5,739 bases of DNA from NCBI GenBank assembly GCA_023336875.1, contig JAMBLH010000192.1, positions 1 to 5,739 of the forward strand, written 5' to 3'. Shown one piece after another: positions 1 to 4,868 of this stretch. The position numbers and the translations under genes are program-made. Within the stretch, counting starts at the first letter, position 1; every line of letters begins with the position of its first letter. Below the pieces are notes generated by a model that was given only the letters and a program-made list of their open reading frames with translations, did no database searches and was not told the origin of the DNA. The DNA comes from Actinomycetes bacterium (lineage in GTDB: Bacteria > Actinomycetota > Acidimicrobiia > Spongiisociales > UBA5794).

Positions 1-564
1 ACCGGCATTGCAACTGCTGGTCAGTACGCAAACGTCGGCACCGCAGTCGACAACAACGGCGACGGATCGACCGTCTCAGCCACTGACCCGTCCCACTACT
101 TCGGACAGAATGTGGGCGCATCTGCAACGATCGGCGACACGGTGTGGTCAGACGACAACGCGAACGGCAAGCAGGACAACGGGGAGAAGGGAATCGCAGG
201 AGCCACGGTGCGACTGACTCTCCCTGACGGTTCCACTGCCGACACGACGACAAATGCAAGCGGGTTGTATCTCTTCGCAGCACTTGATGCTGGAACCTAC
301 AAGGTTGAAGTCATCATGAGTTCGCTTCCGAAGCCGTCTGAGGGTGACCTCAAGCTAACAACGGCAGGGTCGTTCACAGTGCAACTCGCAGAGGACCAGA
401 GCTACCTGGACGCCGACTTCGGTGTCGTCGCAACGCTGCCGAATACGGGCATCGAATCCGACCAGATTGCCGTCATTGCCCTGGCACTGGTACTTGTTGG
501 CTCGATAGCGCTTTTCGCTACTCGTAAGAAGACGGCCTTCGGAGGAGAAGACGTCATCTCCTAG
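1..564 (+). CDS. C-terminal part of an LPxTG cell-wall-anchored surface protein with SdrD-B-like domain (5' truncated)
   Basis: The frame is open from base 1, so the N-terminus lies outside the window; 187 residues are visible, ending in TAG. Residues 1-35 end in a TDPSHYFG segment, the usual tail of the repeat that precedes an SdrD-B module. Residues about 42-125 match that beta-sandwich module: IGDTVW, then the D/N-rich DDNANGKQDNGEKGIAG stretch, then a strand pattern with SGLYLF and DAGTYKVEV. Residues 146-150 are LPNTG, followed by a hydrophobic segment (about 156-173) and R-K-K, a sortase cell-wall sorting signal. SdrD-B modules are Ig-like stalk or spacer domains of adhesins and large surface proteins, often calcium-binding; binding partner and total size cannot be seen here. 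The mature protein should be covalently linked to peptidoglycan by a sortase that is not in this window. The hairpin just downstream probably ends the transcript. Family and anchoring are confident; specific function is unknown. Confidence 0.9.
   Translation, partial: TGIATAGQYANVGTAVDNNGDGSTVSATDPSHYFGQNVGASATIGDTVWSDDNANGKQDNGEKGIAGATVRLTLPDGSTADTTTNASGLYLFAALDAGTYKVEVIMSSLPKPSEGDLKLTTAGSFTVQLAEDQSYLDADFGVVATLPNTGIESDQIAVIALALVLVGSIALFATRKKTAFGGEDVIS
436..561 (+). other. LPNTG sortase sorting signal, membrane segment and charged tail
   Basis: Codons 436-450 read LPNTG. They are followed by a short polar linker (IESDQ), about 18 hydrophobic residues, then RKK. This is the classic three-part signal, with cleavage expected between Thr and Gly. 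The tail after the basic cluster is longer than usual and contains acidic residues (ending GGEDVIS); many sorting signals end soon after the basic residues. Confidence 0.9.
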
Positions 565-577
565 TGCACGAGTCCCT

Positions 578-613
578 CGGGATGGAACCGCCTTCGCGGG
601 CGGTTCCATCCCG
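578..613 (+). terminator. Strong inverted repeat, probable transcription terminator after the surface protein gene
   Basis: A perfect 15-bp inverted repeat pairs 578-592 with 599-613 around the 6-nt loop TTCGCG. It starts 14 nt after the TAG stop. No T-tract follows, so a canonical intrinsic terminator is not fully supported, but GC-rich hairpins without a U-run are common at gene ends in actinobacteria. It may instead act as an mRNA 3'-end stabiliser. From 614 to 672 I see no convincing promoter for the next gene. Confidence 0.65.
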
Positions 614-672
614 TACCAAGGCGCATGTGTCGATCAGACTCGTTGAGCGCATCCACGCCTACCCTCCGCGGT

Positions 673-1155
673 ATGCACACACGAATTCTACCAATAGCAC
701 TCTCGTTGGCACTCGTCACCGCGGCGTGCGCAAGCTCATCGGCGGCTGTGCCTGGGGATGCGCCTGAACCGGTCACCTACGAAGCGCTCATATCCGAGAT
801 CACCACGAGTGGACATCCAACCGTGGTCAACTCGTGGGCCGCCTGGTGTCCGCCGTGTCGATCAGAGGCACCACTTCTCTCAACGGCCGCTGAGACGAAC
901 GAAGATGTGCAATTCATCATGCTCAACACGAAGGACAACCCTGGCAATGCCGCAGCGTTCATCGGCGAGGCGTTCACAGGTGTACCTATGACTCACTACG
1001 CCGATTCGTCCGGGGCGATCACGTTCGAGCTGGGCGGCGGTCGCGGCCTTCCCGTCACGTTCTTCTACGACTCTGCCGGTTCCCTTGTGCAAGTCCACAG
1101 GGGGATTCTCGATGAGCCCACGCTTGCCTTCTATCTCGACGAGATCAAGCGCTAA
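673..1155 (+). CDS. Thioredoxin-fold lipoprotein (TlpA/ResA-like), CPPC active site
   Basis: A 160-residue protein predicted to act as a thiol-disulfide oxidoreductase on the outer face of the membrane. Residues 1-19 form a lipoprotein signal: a short basic start (MHTR), a hydrophobic core, and the lipobox-like T-A-A-Cys19, where Cys19 would be lipidated. A small Ser/Ala/Pro-rich linker follows. The thioredoxin core has W-A-A-W-C59-P-P-C62-R and a G-L-P127-V-T segment that supplies the cis-proline facing the active site. The in-frame ATG at 625 would add 16 residues before the signal peptide and begins 11 nt after the hairpin; the ATG at 673 gives a classic signal peptide and is preferred, although neither start has a strong Shine-Dalgarno sequence. 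The stop codon overlaps the start of the next gene, implying co-translation. CPPC occurs in TlpA/ResA-type reductases, but the actual substrate (for example cytochrome c maturation or another envelope disulfide) cannot be assigned. Confidence 0.88.
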   Translation: MHTRILPIALSLALVTAACASSSAAVPGDAPEPVTYEALISEITTSGHPTVVNSWAAWCPPCRSEAPLLSTAAETNEDVQFIMLNTKDNPGNAAAFIGEAFTGVPMTHYADSSGAITFELGGGRGLPVTFFYDSAGSLVQVHRGILDEPTLAFYLDEIKR

Positions 1156-1847
1156 TGGAATTTACCCTGCTCGGAGCAGCTGCTCTTGGCGTCAGCGGAT
1201 TCTGGCTCATGCTCAGATGGGAGGCAAAGCGCGGCAATGCCGCGGGCTGCGCACTCGACCTGTGGGATGCAGGGCTCACATCGGGTGCTGTTGGTCTTGT
1301 TGTAGGTCGCCTGGTTGCGATGGCACAGGTGGGGATCAATCCCATAGCCGATCCGGCACAGATCATCCTCGTGCGCTCAGGCGTGTCCACCGCTGGTGCG
1401 TCAGTTGCAGCGCTTCTGATGTTCGGCTTCCTCGCAAGGAAGTCATTCTTGTCCTCAGCGGATGCCATAGGACCCTCGGTCCTGGCAGGACTCGCTGGCT
1501 GGCATGTCGGAGCGCTTGTGACCGGTTCGTGGCTTGGAACGGTCTCCGATCTCCCCTGGGCGCAGACCGTACAGGGGAGCGACATCACACGTCACCCAGT
1601 TGAGTTGTACGCAGCTGCTCTCTATGTCGTGGCGGCGTTCGCCATTGCAACATGGAAACAGAAGGGTCGTCCGCCTCGTGGAGCACCCGCAGGTCTCTCC
1701 CTCGCGGCTGCTGGCGGCGCAATGCTTGTGACCGAACCGGTTCGTATCTCGCTCACAGGTGGGCCGATCTGGCTCTATGTCGGTGCCGTGGTCACGGGAT
1801 TTGGAGTTGCGACCTGGTCGATCCTCCGACAGCGATCCCAGACGTAA
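1155..1847 (+). CDS. Lgt-like integral membrane protein, probably without transferase activity
   Basis: A 230-residue polytopic membrane protein, similar to but somewhat shorter than typical prolipoprotein diacylglyceryl transferases. Lgt landmarks are recognisable in order: G-R52-L in an early helix, a V-S-T-A-G segment (76-81) where Lgt has its G-M-S-F-H-G motif, G-W-H-V-G...G-S-W-L-G-T (115-129) where Lgt has R-x-G-N-F-x-N-G-E-x-x-G, D-L-P-W (132-135), R-H-P-V-E-L-Y (146-152) for the HPTQLYE motif, and E194-P-V-R197 for the final E-F-F-R. Aligned by eye to E. coli Lgt, His103, Arg143, Asn146, Glu151 and Arg239 are all replaced, while Gly154 and Glu243 seem kept. Lgt-type catalysis is therefore doubtful. 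Only one cysteine (Cys32) is present, so it is not an obvious DsbD/CcdA-like thiol relay. Its ATG overlaps the stop of the thioredoxin-like lipoprotein gene by one base (TAATG), so the two are probably made together and may act together. The Lgt-like fold is a by-eye assignment; the role is unknown. Confidence 0.7.
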   Translation: MEFTLLGAAALGVSGFWLMLRWEAKRGNAAGCALDLWDAGLTSGAVGLVVGRLVAMAQVGINPIADPAQIILVRSGVSTAGASVAALLMFGFLARKSFLSSADAIGPSVLAGLAGWHVGALVTGSWLGTVSDLPWAQTVQGSDITRHPVELYAAALYVVAAFAIATWKQKGRPPRGAPAGLSLAAAGGAMLVTEPVRISLTGGPIWLYVGAVVTGFGVATWSILRQRSQT

Positions 1848-1863
1848 TCCGACAAGACGGGTT

Positions 1864-2379
1864 TCAGGAGCTGAGAGAGACCAGATTGTCTAGGCGCTCC
1901 CTCAGTGCACTGTCCCCAATGGCCCCAAACCATCCATCGACGACCACGCCATCCACGATGAGAACACTGGCAGGCTGACCAGGTACGCCATAGAGGTCCC
2001 AGATACTGTCATCGAGACCCCACTTGATGTTGTCCGAGAACAGACGCAGCGCTTCGTCGCGGGTCGCACCGAGATCGCCGCGCCCTGCAATGGCGACAAA
2101 CGTGACGTCATCGATGTAGTCGTTCGCCACCTCATCAATAACGGGCAACTCCCGTCGGCATACGCTTCACCATTCCGCCCAGAAGATCATGTAAACGGGC
2201 TTCACTTCCTGGCTGAGGACAAACTCGCCGGACGGTTCAAGGGCGAGCGTAAAGTCTGGCGCGGCGGACTCCTCAGGTGCTGCGCCGACCGTGCCAGAAT
2301 CAGAACTTCCCTCGGCAGCTCCGCTGCACGCAGCAACAACCAGAGCGAACGCCACAAGAATCAAGATGAGTCGGTTCAT
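1864..2379 (-). CDS. Predicted selenocysteine-containing thioredoxin-fold lipoprotein (UxxC), in-frame TGA read as Sec71
   Basis: Read through one in-frame TGA, this gives a 171-residue protein ending in TGA at 1866-1864. Residues 1-18 are a lipoprotein signal (MNRLILILVAF, lipobox V-A-A-Cys18), followed by a Gly/Ser/Glu-rich linker and an A-P-D-F-T-L start of a TlpA/AhpC-TSA-like thioredoxin domain. The active site reads F-W-A-E-W70-(TGA71)-S-V-C74-R-R-E-L-P79. The rest of the fold is intact, including G-V-P-G-Q-P136-A-S with the expected cis-proline and V-L-I-V-D-G. The neighbouring lipoprotein has W-A-A-W-C-P-P-C-R-S-E-A-P, so the TGA replaces exactly the nucleophilic cysteine. Selenocysteine there would make a reductase or peroxidase-like enzyme with a U-x-x-C pair on the outside of the membrane. 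A SECIS-like hairpin lies just downstream of the TGA. It follows trpD on the same strand after 39 nt, with no clear Shine-Dalgarno before the ATG. A broken gene or a base error (TGC or TGT to TGA) is the alternative; selA, selB, selC and selD are not in this window. Confidence 0.75.
2140..2156 (-). promoter_or_regulatory. Candidate bacterial SECIS hairpin downstream of the in-frame TGA
   Basis: On the minus strand the RNA can fold as GACGGG-AGUUG-CCCGUU: five Watson-Crick pairs closed by a G-U pair, with a 5-nt apical loop. The loop begins 16 nt after the TGA and has G at its second position. Known bacterial SECIS elements are short stem-loops inside the coding sequence just after UGA, with a G among the first two loop bases and a UGA-to-loop distance of roughly 16-37 nt, so this is at the short end of the usual range. 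A 5-6 bp stem can arise by chance, so it supports rather than proves Sec insertion. Confidence 0.5.
2167..2169 (-). other. In-frame TGA, candidate selenocysteine codon
   Basis: This is the only stop in the frame between the ATG at 2379 and the terminal stop at 1864. It sits at the N-terminal position of the thioredoxin CxxC motif (W-TGA-S-V-C). TGA ends trpD (2419-2421) and the ABC ATPase gene (4866-4868), so wholesale reassignment of UGA does not explain it. Confidence 0.72.
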
Positions 2380-2418
2380 TGCTGCAACGCTACAGCAATT
2401 TCCAAAATACGGAAGCGA

Positions 2419-3429
2419 TCAACTAAAGCGAACTGCGGAGTCGAGCACCGCGGCCGCAGCTCCACTGTCGACCGATTTCGCTGCGAGGTCCATGGCATCG
2501 ACGAATCCGACCGCAAGCTCAGCAAGGACGATCGCCGGCGCAGCGTTCACGAGCGCAATATCGCGCTTCGGACCGGGTTCGCCCGCGAGTATGGCCCTTG
2601 TGATCGCGACGTTCTCCGCCGCGTCACCACCCACAAGGTCTTTGATCTCTGCCCTCTGCACACCAAAGTCTTCAGGCGTGAATTCCGCTTCAGTGACCTC
2701 GCCATCGAGCAGGCGGAAGATTCGTGTCGGAGCCGTTGTCGTGACCTCGTCCAAGCCATCCTCTCCATGGACGACAAACGCCCGGTCGACCCCCCTGGTC
2801 GCCAACACATCGATCATCAGGCGCGCCATCTTTGGGTCGGAGACTCCAACGGACATCAGCGCAGAGGCCGGGTTGCAGAGCGGACCGAGAAAGTTGAACA
2901 CCGTCCTGACGCCAAGTTCCCTGCGCACCGGACCGACGTGGCGCATCGCCGGGTGGTACCGCGGTGCGTAGAAGAACCCAAAACCGGTGTCTTCGATCAT
3001 CGCCTTGACGCGTTCGGGGCCCATCTCGAGATCCATGCCAAGTGCCTCAAGCAGGTCTGCGGACCCGGTCTTGGAGGACGCTGCACGGTTTCCGTGCTTC
3101 GCCACTTTCACGCCAGCGCCTGATGCGATGAAAGCCGCGGTCGTCGAGATGTTGAATGTTCCGAAGCCATCGCCTCCCGTTCCAACAATGTCGACCACAG
3201 GGTGATCGATGTCAGCGGTGACTGCGGCGGCCATCATCGCATCAACCATGCCTGCCATCTCCTCTACAGACTCCCCCTTGGTGCGAAGTGCAACAAGGAA
3301 GGCAGCTATCTGTGCGTCAGTGGCCCTGCCATCCATTATCTCGCCGACGGCAGCTGCGGCCAGGTCGCGGCCGATACCGTCGCCGTTCGTCAAAGGACCC
3401 AGAACTGAGGGCCATTGGAAATCGATCAT
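2419..3429 (-). CDS. trpD: Anthranilate phosphoribosyltransferase
   Basis: TrpD joins anthranilate to PRPP to give N-(5'-phosphoribosyl)anthranilate, the second committed step of tryptophan synthesis, in the cytoplasm. From the ATG at 3429 the protein is 336 residues, the usual size. An N-terminal helical domain (about 1-70) is followed by the nucleoside-phosphorylase-like domain. PRPP-binding G-T-G-G-D-G is at 83-88, N-I-S-T at 93-96, K-H-G-N-R with S-S-K-T-G-S-A-D at 111-125, the H-P-A-M-R...R-R-E-L-G anthranilate region at 159-173, N-F-L-G-P-L-x-N-P at 179-187, and the metal-binding Asp227-Glu228 in G-L-D-E-V. The frame is open upstream to 3510, but that start would overlap the tetR coding region by 49 nt and add a non-conserved 27-residue tail. 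A GTG at 3441 is a less likely start. No other trp genes flank it; it follows tetR by 32 nt on the same strand and precedes the predicted selenoprotein gene by 39 nt. Confidence 0.96.
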   Translation of the reverse strand: MIDFQWPSVLGPLTNGDGIGRDLAAAAVGEIMDGRATDAQIAAFLVALRTKGESVEEMAGMVDAMMAAAVTADIDHPVVDIVGTGGDGFGTFNISTTAAFIASGAGVKVAKHGNRAASSKTGSADLLEALGMDLEMGPERVKAMIEDTGFGFFYAPRYHPAMRHVGPVRRELGVRTVFNFLGPLCNPASALMSVGVSDPKMARLMIDVLATRGVDRAFVVHGEDGLDEVTTTAPTRIFRLLDGEVTEAEFTPEDFGVQRAEIKDLVGGDAAENVAITRAILAGEPGPKRDIALVNAAPAIVLAELAVGFVDAMDLAAKSVDSGAAAAVLDSAVRFS

Positions 3430-3461
3430 AGGTGGTGACACTACCTCGTCCCCGCTCGGAC

Positions 3462-4082
3462 CTATCGGGCGCCCAATCCCTCGAACGCAATTCTCACCTG
3501 ACTCTCGCATGCCGATCGGACCTCAGCAGGCGTCGTATCGGGTATCGAGGTGAACACCATCAAGGCGGTTGCGACGATCGAGTACACGAGAAACGCCGCA
3601 GCGTCGACGTCGACCTCGGGTGACAGCAACCCACGAGCCCTCATCGCTCGCAACGACTCACCCAGATGAGCCACCACTCGCTCGTCCACGGACACGAAAT
3701 CAGCCAGCAGCTCCGTCTGCGCCGGATCGAAGCCGGCTCGGAACAGTTCCTTGAGTAGGACCGACCCATAGCTGGTCATCTGGTCGAGATAAATCTCAAG
3801 CACTGGCATCAGCGCATCAACCGGGTTTCCTGTGTCGAGATCAAGTCTCTCGCCCGCTTCGCTCATGATCTCGTCGATCTCTCCTGTCACGATCGTCGCG
3901 AGAATTGCGCTCTTCGTTCCGAAGTAGTTGTACACCGTGCCGACCGAAATGGCGCAGGACTCAGCAATCGCTTCCATCGCCGTGGCCTCGTACCCGATGT
4001 CCGCGAACATCGTCGATGCGGCATCGACGATTTCCGCAAAGGTCGATTTCTTTTTCTGCTCTCTGCGATTCAGTGGGGTCAC
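3462..4082 (-). CDS. TetR/AcrR-family transcriptional regulator
   Basis: A 206-residue protein of normal TetR length. The N-terminal DNA-binding domain spans about residues 13-60: I-V-D-A-A-x-x-M-F at 18-26, G-Y-E-A-T at 30-34, I-A-E-x-C at 39-43, and the highly typical recognition helix S-V-G-T-V-Y-N-Y-F at 46-54 followed by G-T-K. The remainder is the variable all-helical ligand-binding and dimer domain; its ligand cannot be inferred. The GTG at 4082 is chosen because AGAGGAG lies 4 nt upstream and the conserved basic start (NRREQKKK) follows. The gene is divergent from an ABC exporter, the usual arrangement for a TetR repressor controlling its neighbour and itself. trpD follows after 32 nt on the same strand and may be co-transcribed, though the relation to tryptophan synthesis is probably incidental. 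Confidence 0.93.
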   Translation of the reverse strand: MTPLNRREQKKKSTFAEIVDAASTMFADIGYEATAMEAIAESCAISVGTVYNYFGTKSAILATIVTGEIDEIMSEAGERLDLDTGNPVDALMPVLEIYLDQMTSYGSVLLKELFRAGFDPAQTELLADFVSVDERVVAHLGESLRAMRARGLLSPEVDVDAAAFLVYSIVATALMVFTSIPDTTPAEVRSACESQVRIAFEGLGAR

Positions 4083-4086
4083 CGCA

Positions 4087-4093
4087 CTCCTCT
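4087..4093 (-). promoter_or_regulatory. Shine-Dalgarno sequence of the tetR-type gene
   Basis: AGAGGAG on the minus strand is separated by TGCG from the GTG start at 4082. It is the clearest ribosome binding site in the window and fixes the non-ATG start of the regulator. Confidence 0.75.
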
Positions 4094-4098
4094 AGTCT

Positions 4099-4126
4099 TT
4101 TATAGTCACTACAATACTGGTTGCAA
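4099..4126 (-). promoter_or_regulatory. Putative promoter of the tetR-type gene
   Basis: On the minus strand, TTGCAA (4126-4121) resembles a -35 box and TATAAA (4104-4099) a -10 box, with 16 nt between them. The predicted start would leave a very short leader of about ten bases containing the Shine-Dalgarno sequence. The -35 element lies inside the palindrome at 4118-4129, which would suit autorepression. Confidence 0.45.
4110..4115 (+). promoter_or_regulatory. Putative -10 box for the ABC transporter genes
   Basis: TACAAT on the plus strand is one base from the TATAAT consensus and would give a leader of roughly 30 bases before the GTG at 4155. No good -35 box is visible 16-18 nt upstream, so the assignment is tentative. 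The palindrome at 4118-4129 would cover the transcription start. Confidence 0.35.
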
Positions 4127-4129
4127 CCA
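4118..4129. promoter_or_regulatory. 12-bp perfect palindrome, candidate TetR operator
   Basis: TGGTTGCAACCA is a perfect 12-bp inverted repeat with no spacer, in the 72-bp gap between the divergent tetR-type and ABC transporter genes. It overlaps the proposed tetR -35 box and lies just downstream of the proposed ABC -10 box, so one bound repressor dimer could silence both. TetR operators are commonly such palindromes. No flanking bases extend the symmetry. Confidence 0.5.
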
Positions 4130-4154
4130 CAAGAGCGAGCGAAACGAGAAGATA

Positions 4155-4868
4155 GTGACAGATCCGATCGTCGTGGCCAGGGACTTATCCAAGGTCTACG
4201 GAGAGGGAGACACAGCAGTCGAGGCTCTTGACACCGTGTCGTTCTCCATCAACGCCGGGGAGTTCGTCGTTCTCCTTGGTCCGTCGGGATCAGGCAAAAC
4301 AACGCTCCTCAACCAGATCGGTGCCCTTGAGCCTTCGACATCGGGCAGCCTCACCGTCAATGGGATCGAACTCGCTGGCATGTCCGAAGCGGAGAGGACC
4401 GAGTATCGGCGATCGACCGTCGGTTTCGTTTTCCAGTTCTACAACCTGATCCCGACGCTGACAGCTGAGGAGAACGTCGCCATCATTGCAGAGATCACTG
4501 GCGCCGATGCCGAATCGCGGTCCAACACCGTGCTCGACGGTGTCGGTCTTGCCGACAGGCTCGAACATTTTCCCGGTGAGCTATCGGGAGGAGAGCAGCA
4601 ACGTGTTGCCATCGCGCGCAGCCTCGTGAAGTATCCTCCGCTCCTTCTCTGTGACGAACCGACCGGAGCCCTCGACCTCGAAACGGGACGAACGATCCTT
4701 GATCTGCTCAAGTCCACCACGGAGGGCGAGGACAGGACCGTGTTCCTCGTCACGCACAATTCAACGATCGCGGAGATGGCCGACAGGGTTATCCAGCTCC
4801 GTGACGGCAGGATCGTCGACGACGTCGTGAACGAGGACCCGACCTCCGCGTCCGATCTCCGCTGGTGA
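4155..4868 (+). CDS. ABC transporter ATP-binding protein (MacB/LolD-type)
   Basis: A 237-residue ATPase that powers the partner permease encoded next. All nucleotide-binding motifs are intact: Walker A G-P-S-G-S-G-K-T at 42-49, Q-loop Gln94 in V-F-Q-F-Y-N-L-I-P, ABC signature L-S-G-G-E-Q-Q-R at 143-150, Walker B L-L-L-C-D-E with the D-loop A-L-D to 174, and switch His201 in V-T-H-N. The F-Q-F-Y-N-L-I-P-T-L-T-A-x-E-N-V stretch is typical of the MacB/LolD/FtsE-like class, which works with FtsX-type permeases as mechanotransmitters or exporters rather than importers. The GTG at 4155 is used, preceded by a weak GAGAAG Shine-Dalgarno; the next residues (TDPIVVARDLSKVYG) form the conserved first strand. 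The TGA stop overlaps the permease start by 4 nt (GTGA). The divergent TetR regulator suggests a substrate-inducible efflux or envelope-stress role; the cargo is unknown. Confidence 0.96.
   Translation: MTDPIVVARDLSKVYGEGDTAVEALDTVSFSINAGEFVVLLGPSGSGKTTLLNQIGALEPSTSGSLTVNGIELAGMSEAERTEYRRSTVGFVFQFYNLIPTLTAEENVAIIAEITGADAESRSNTVLDGVGLADRLEHFPGELSGGEQQRVAIARSLVKYPPLLLCDEPTGALDLETGRTILDLLKSTTEGEDRTVFLVTHNSTIAEMADRVIQLRDGRIVDDVVNEDPTSASDLRW

Noticed and set aside
625..672. Earlier ATG start for the CPPC lipoprotein
   Set aside because: It would place 16 polar residues before the signal peptide and begin only 11 nt after the hairpin, although an AAGG lies 3 nt upstream; the ATG at 673 gives a standard lipoprotein signal.
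1085..1603. 172-residue open frame on the + strand overlapping the thioredoxin and Lgt-like genes
   Set aside because: It is a shadow frame rich in Arg/Cys/Ser, with no domain; the two overlapping genes on the same strand have clear family motifs.
1864..2148. Independent gene starting at TTG 2148
   Set aside because: The TTG is the internal Leu codon 78 of the thioredoxin domain (R-R-E-L-P). There is no ribosome binding site and the product would lack the active site.
2167..2169. Genome-wide reassignment of UGA to an amino acid
   Set aside because: TGA is the natural end of trpD and of the ABC ATPase gene, where it overlaps the permease start in a classic coupled arrangement.
2167..2379. 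Separate short 70-residue lipoprotein ending at the TGA
   Set aside because: It would stop exactly before the active-site Ser-Val-Cys, in the middle of the thioredoxin domain, and the same frame continues with a perfect continuation of the fold. A single read-through selenoprotein explains it better.
2291..2971. 226-residue open frame on the + strand
   Set aside because: It is antisense to trpD and the start of the thioredoxin-like lipoprotein gene, both strongly supported; the translation has low-complexity Ser/Thr/Ala composition and no recognisable domain.
3430..3510. Upstream extension of trpD to the ATG at 3510
   Set aside because: It would overlap the tetR coding sequence by 49 nt and add a non-conserved tail; the ATG at 3429 gives the normal length and N-terminus.
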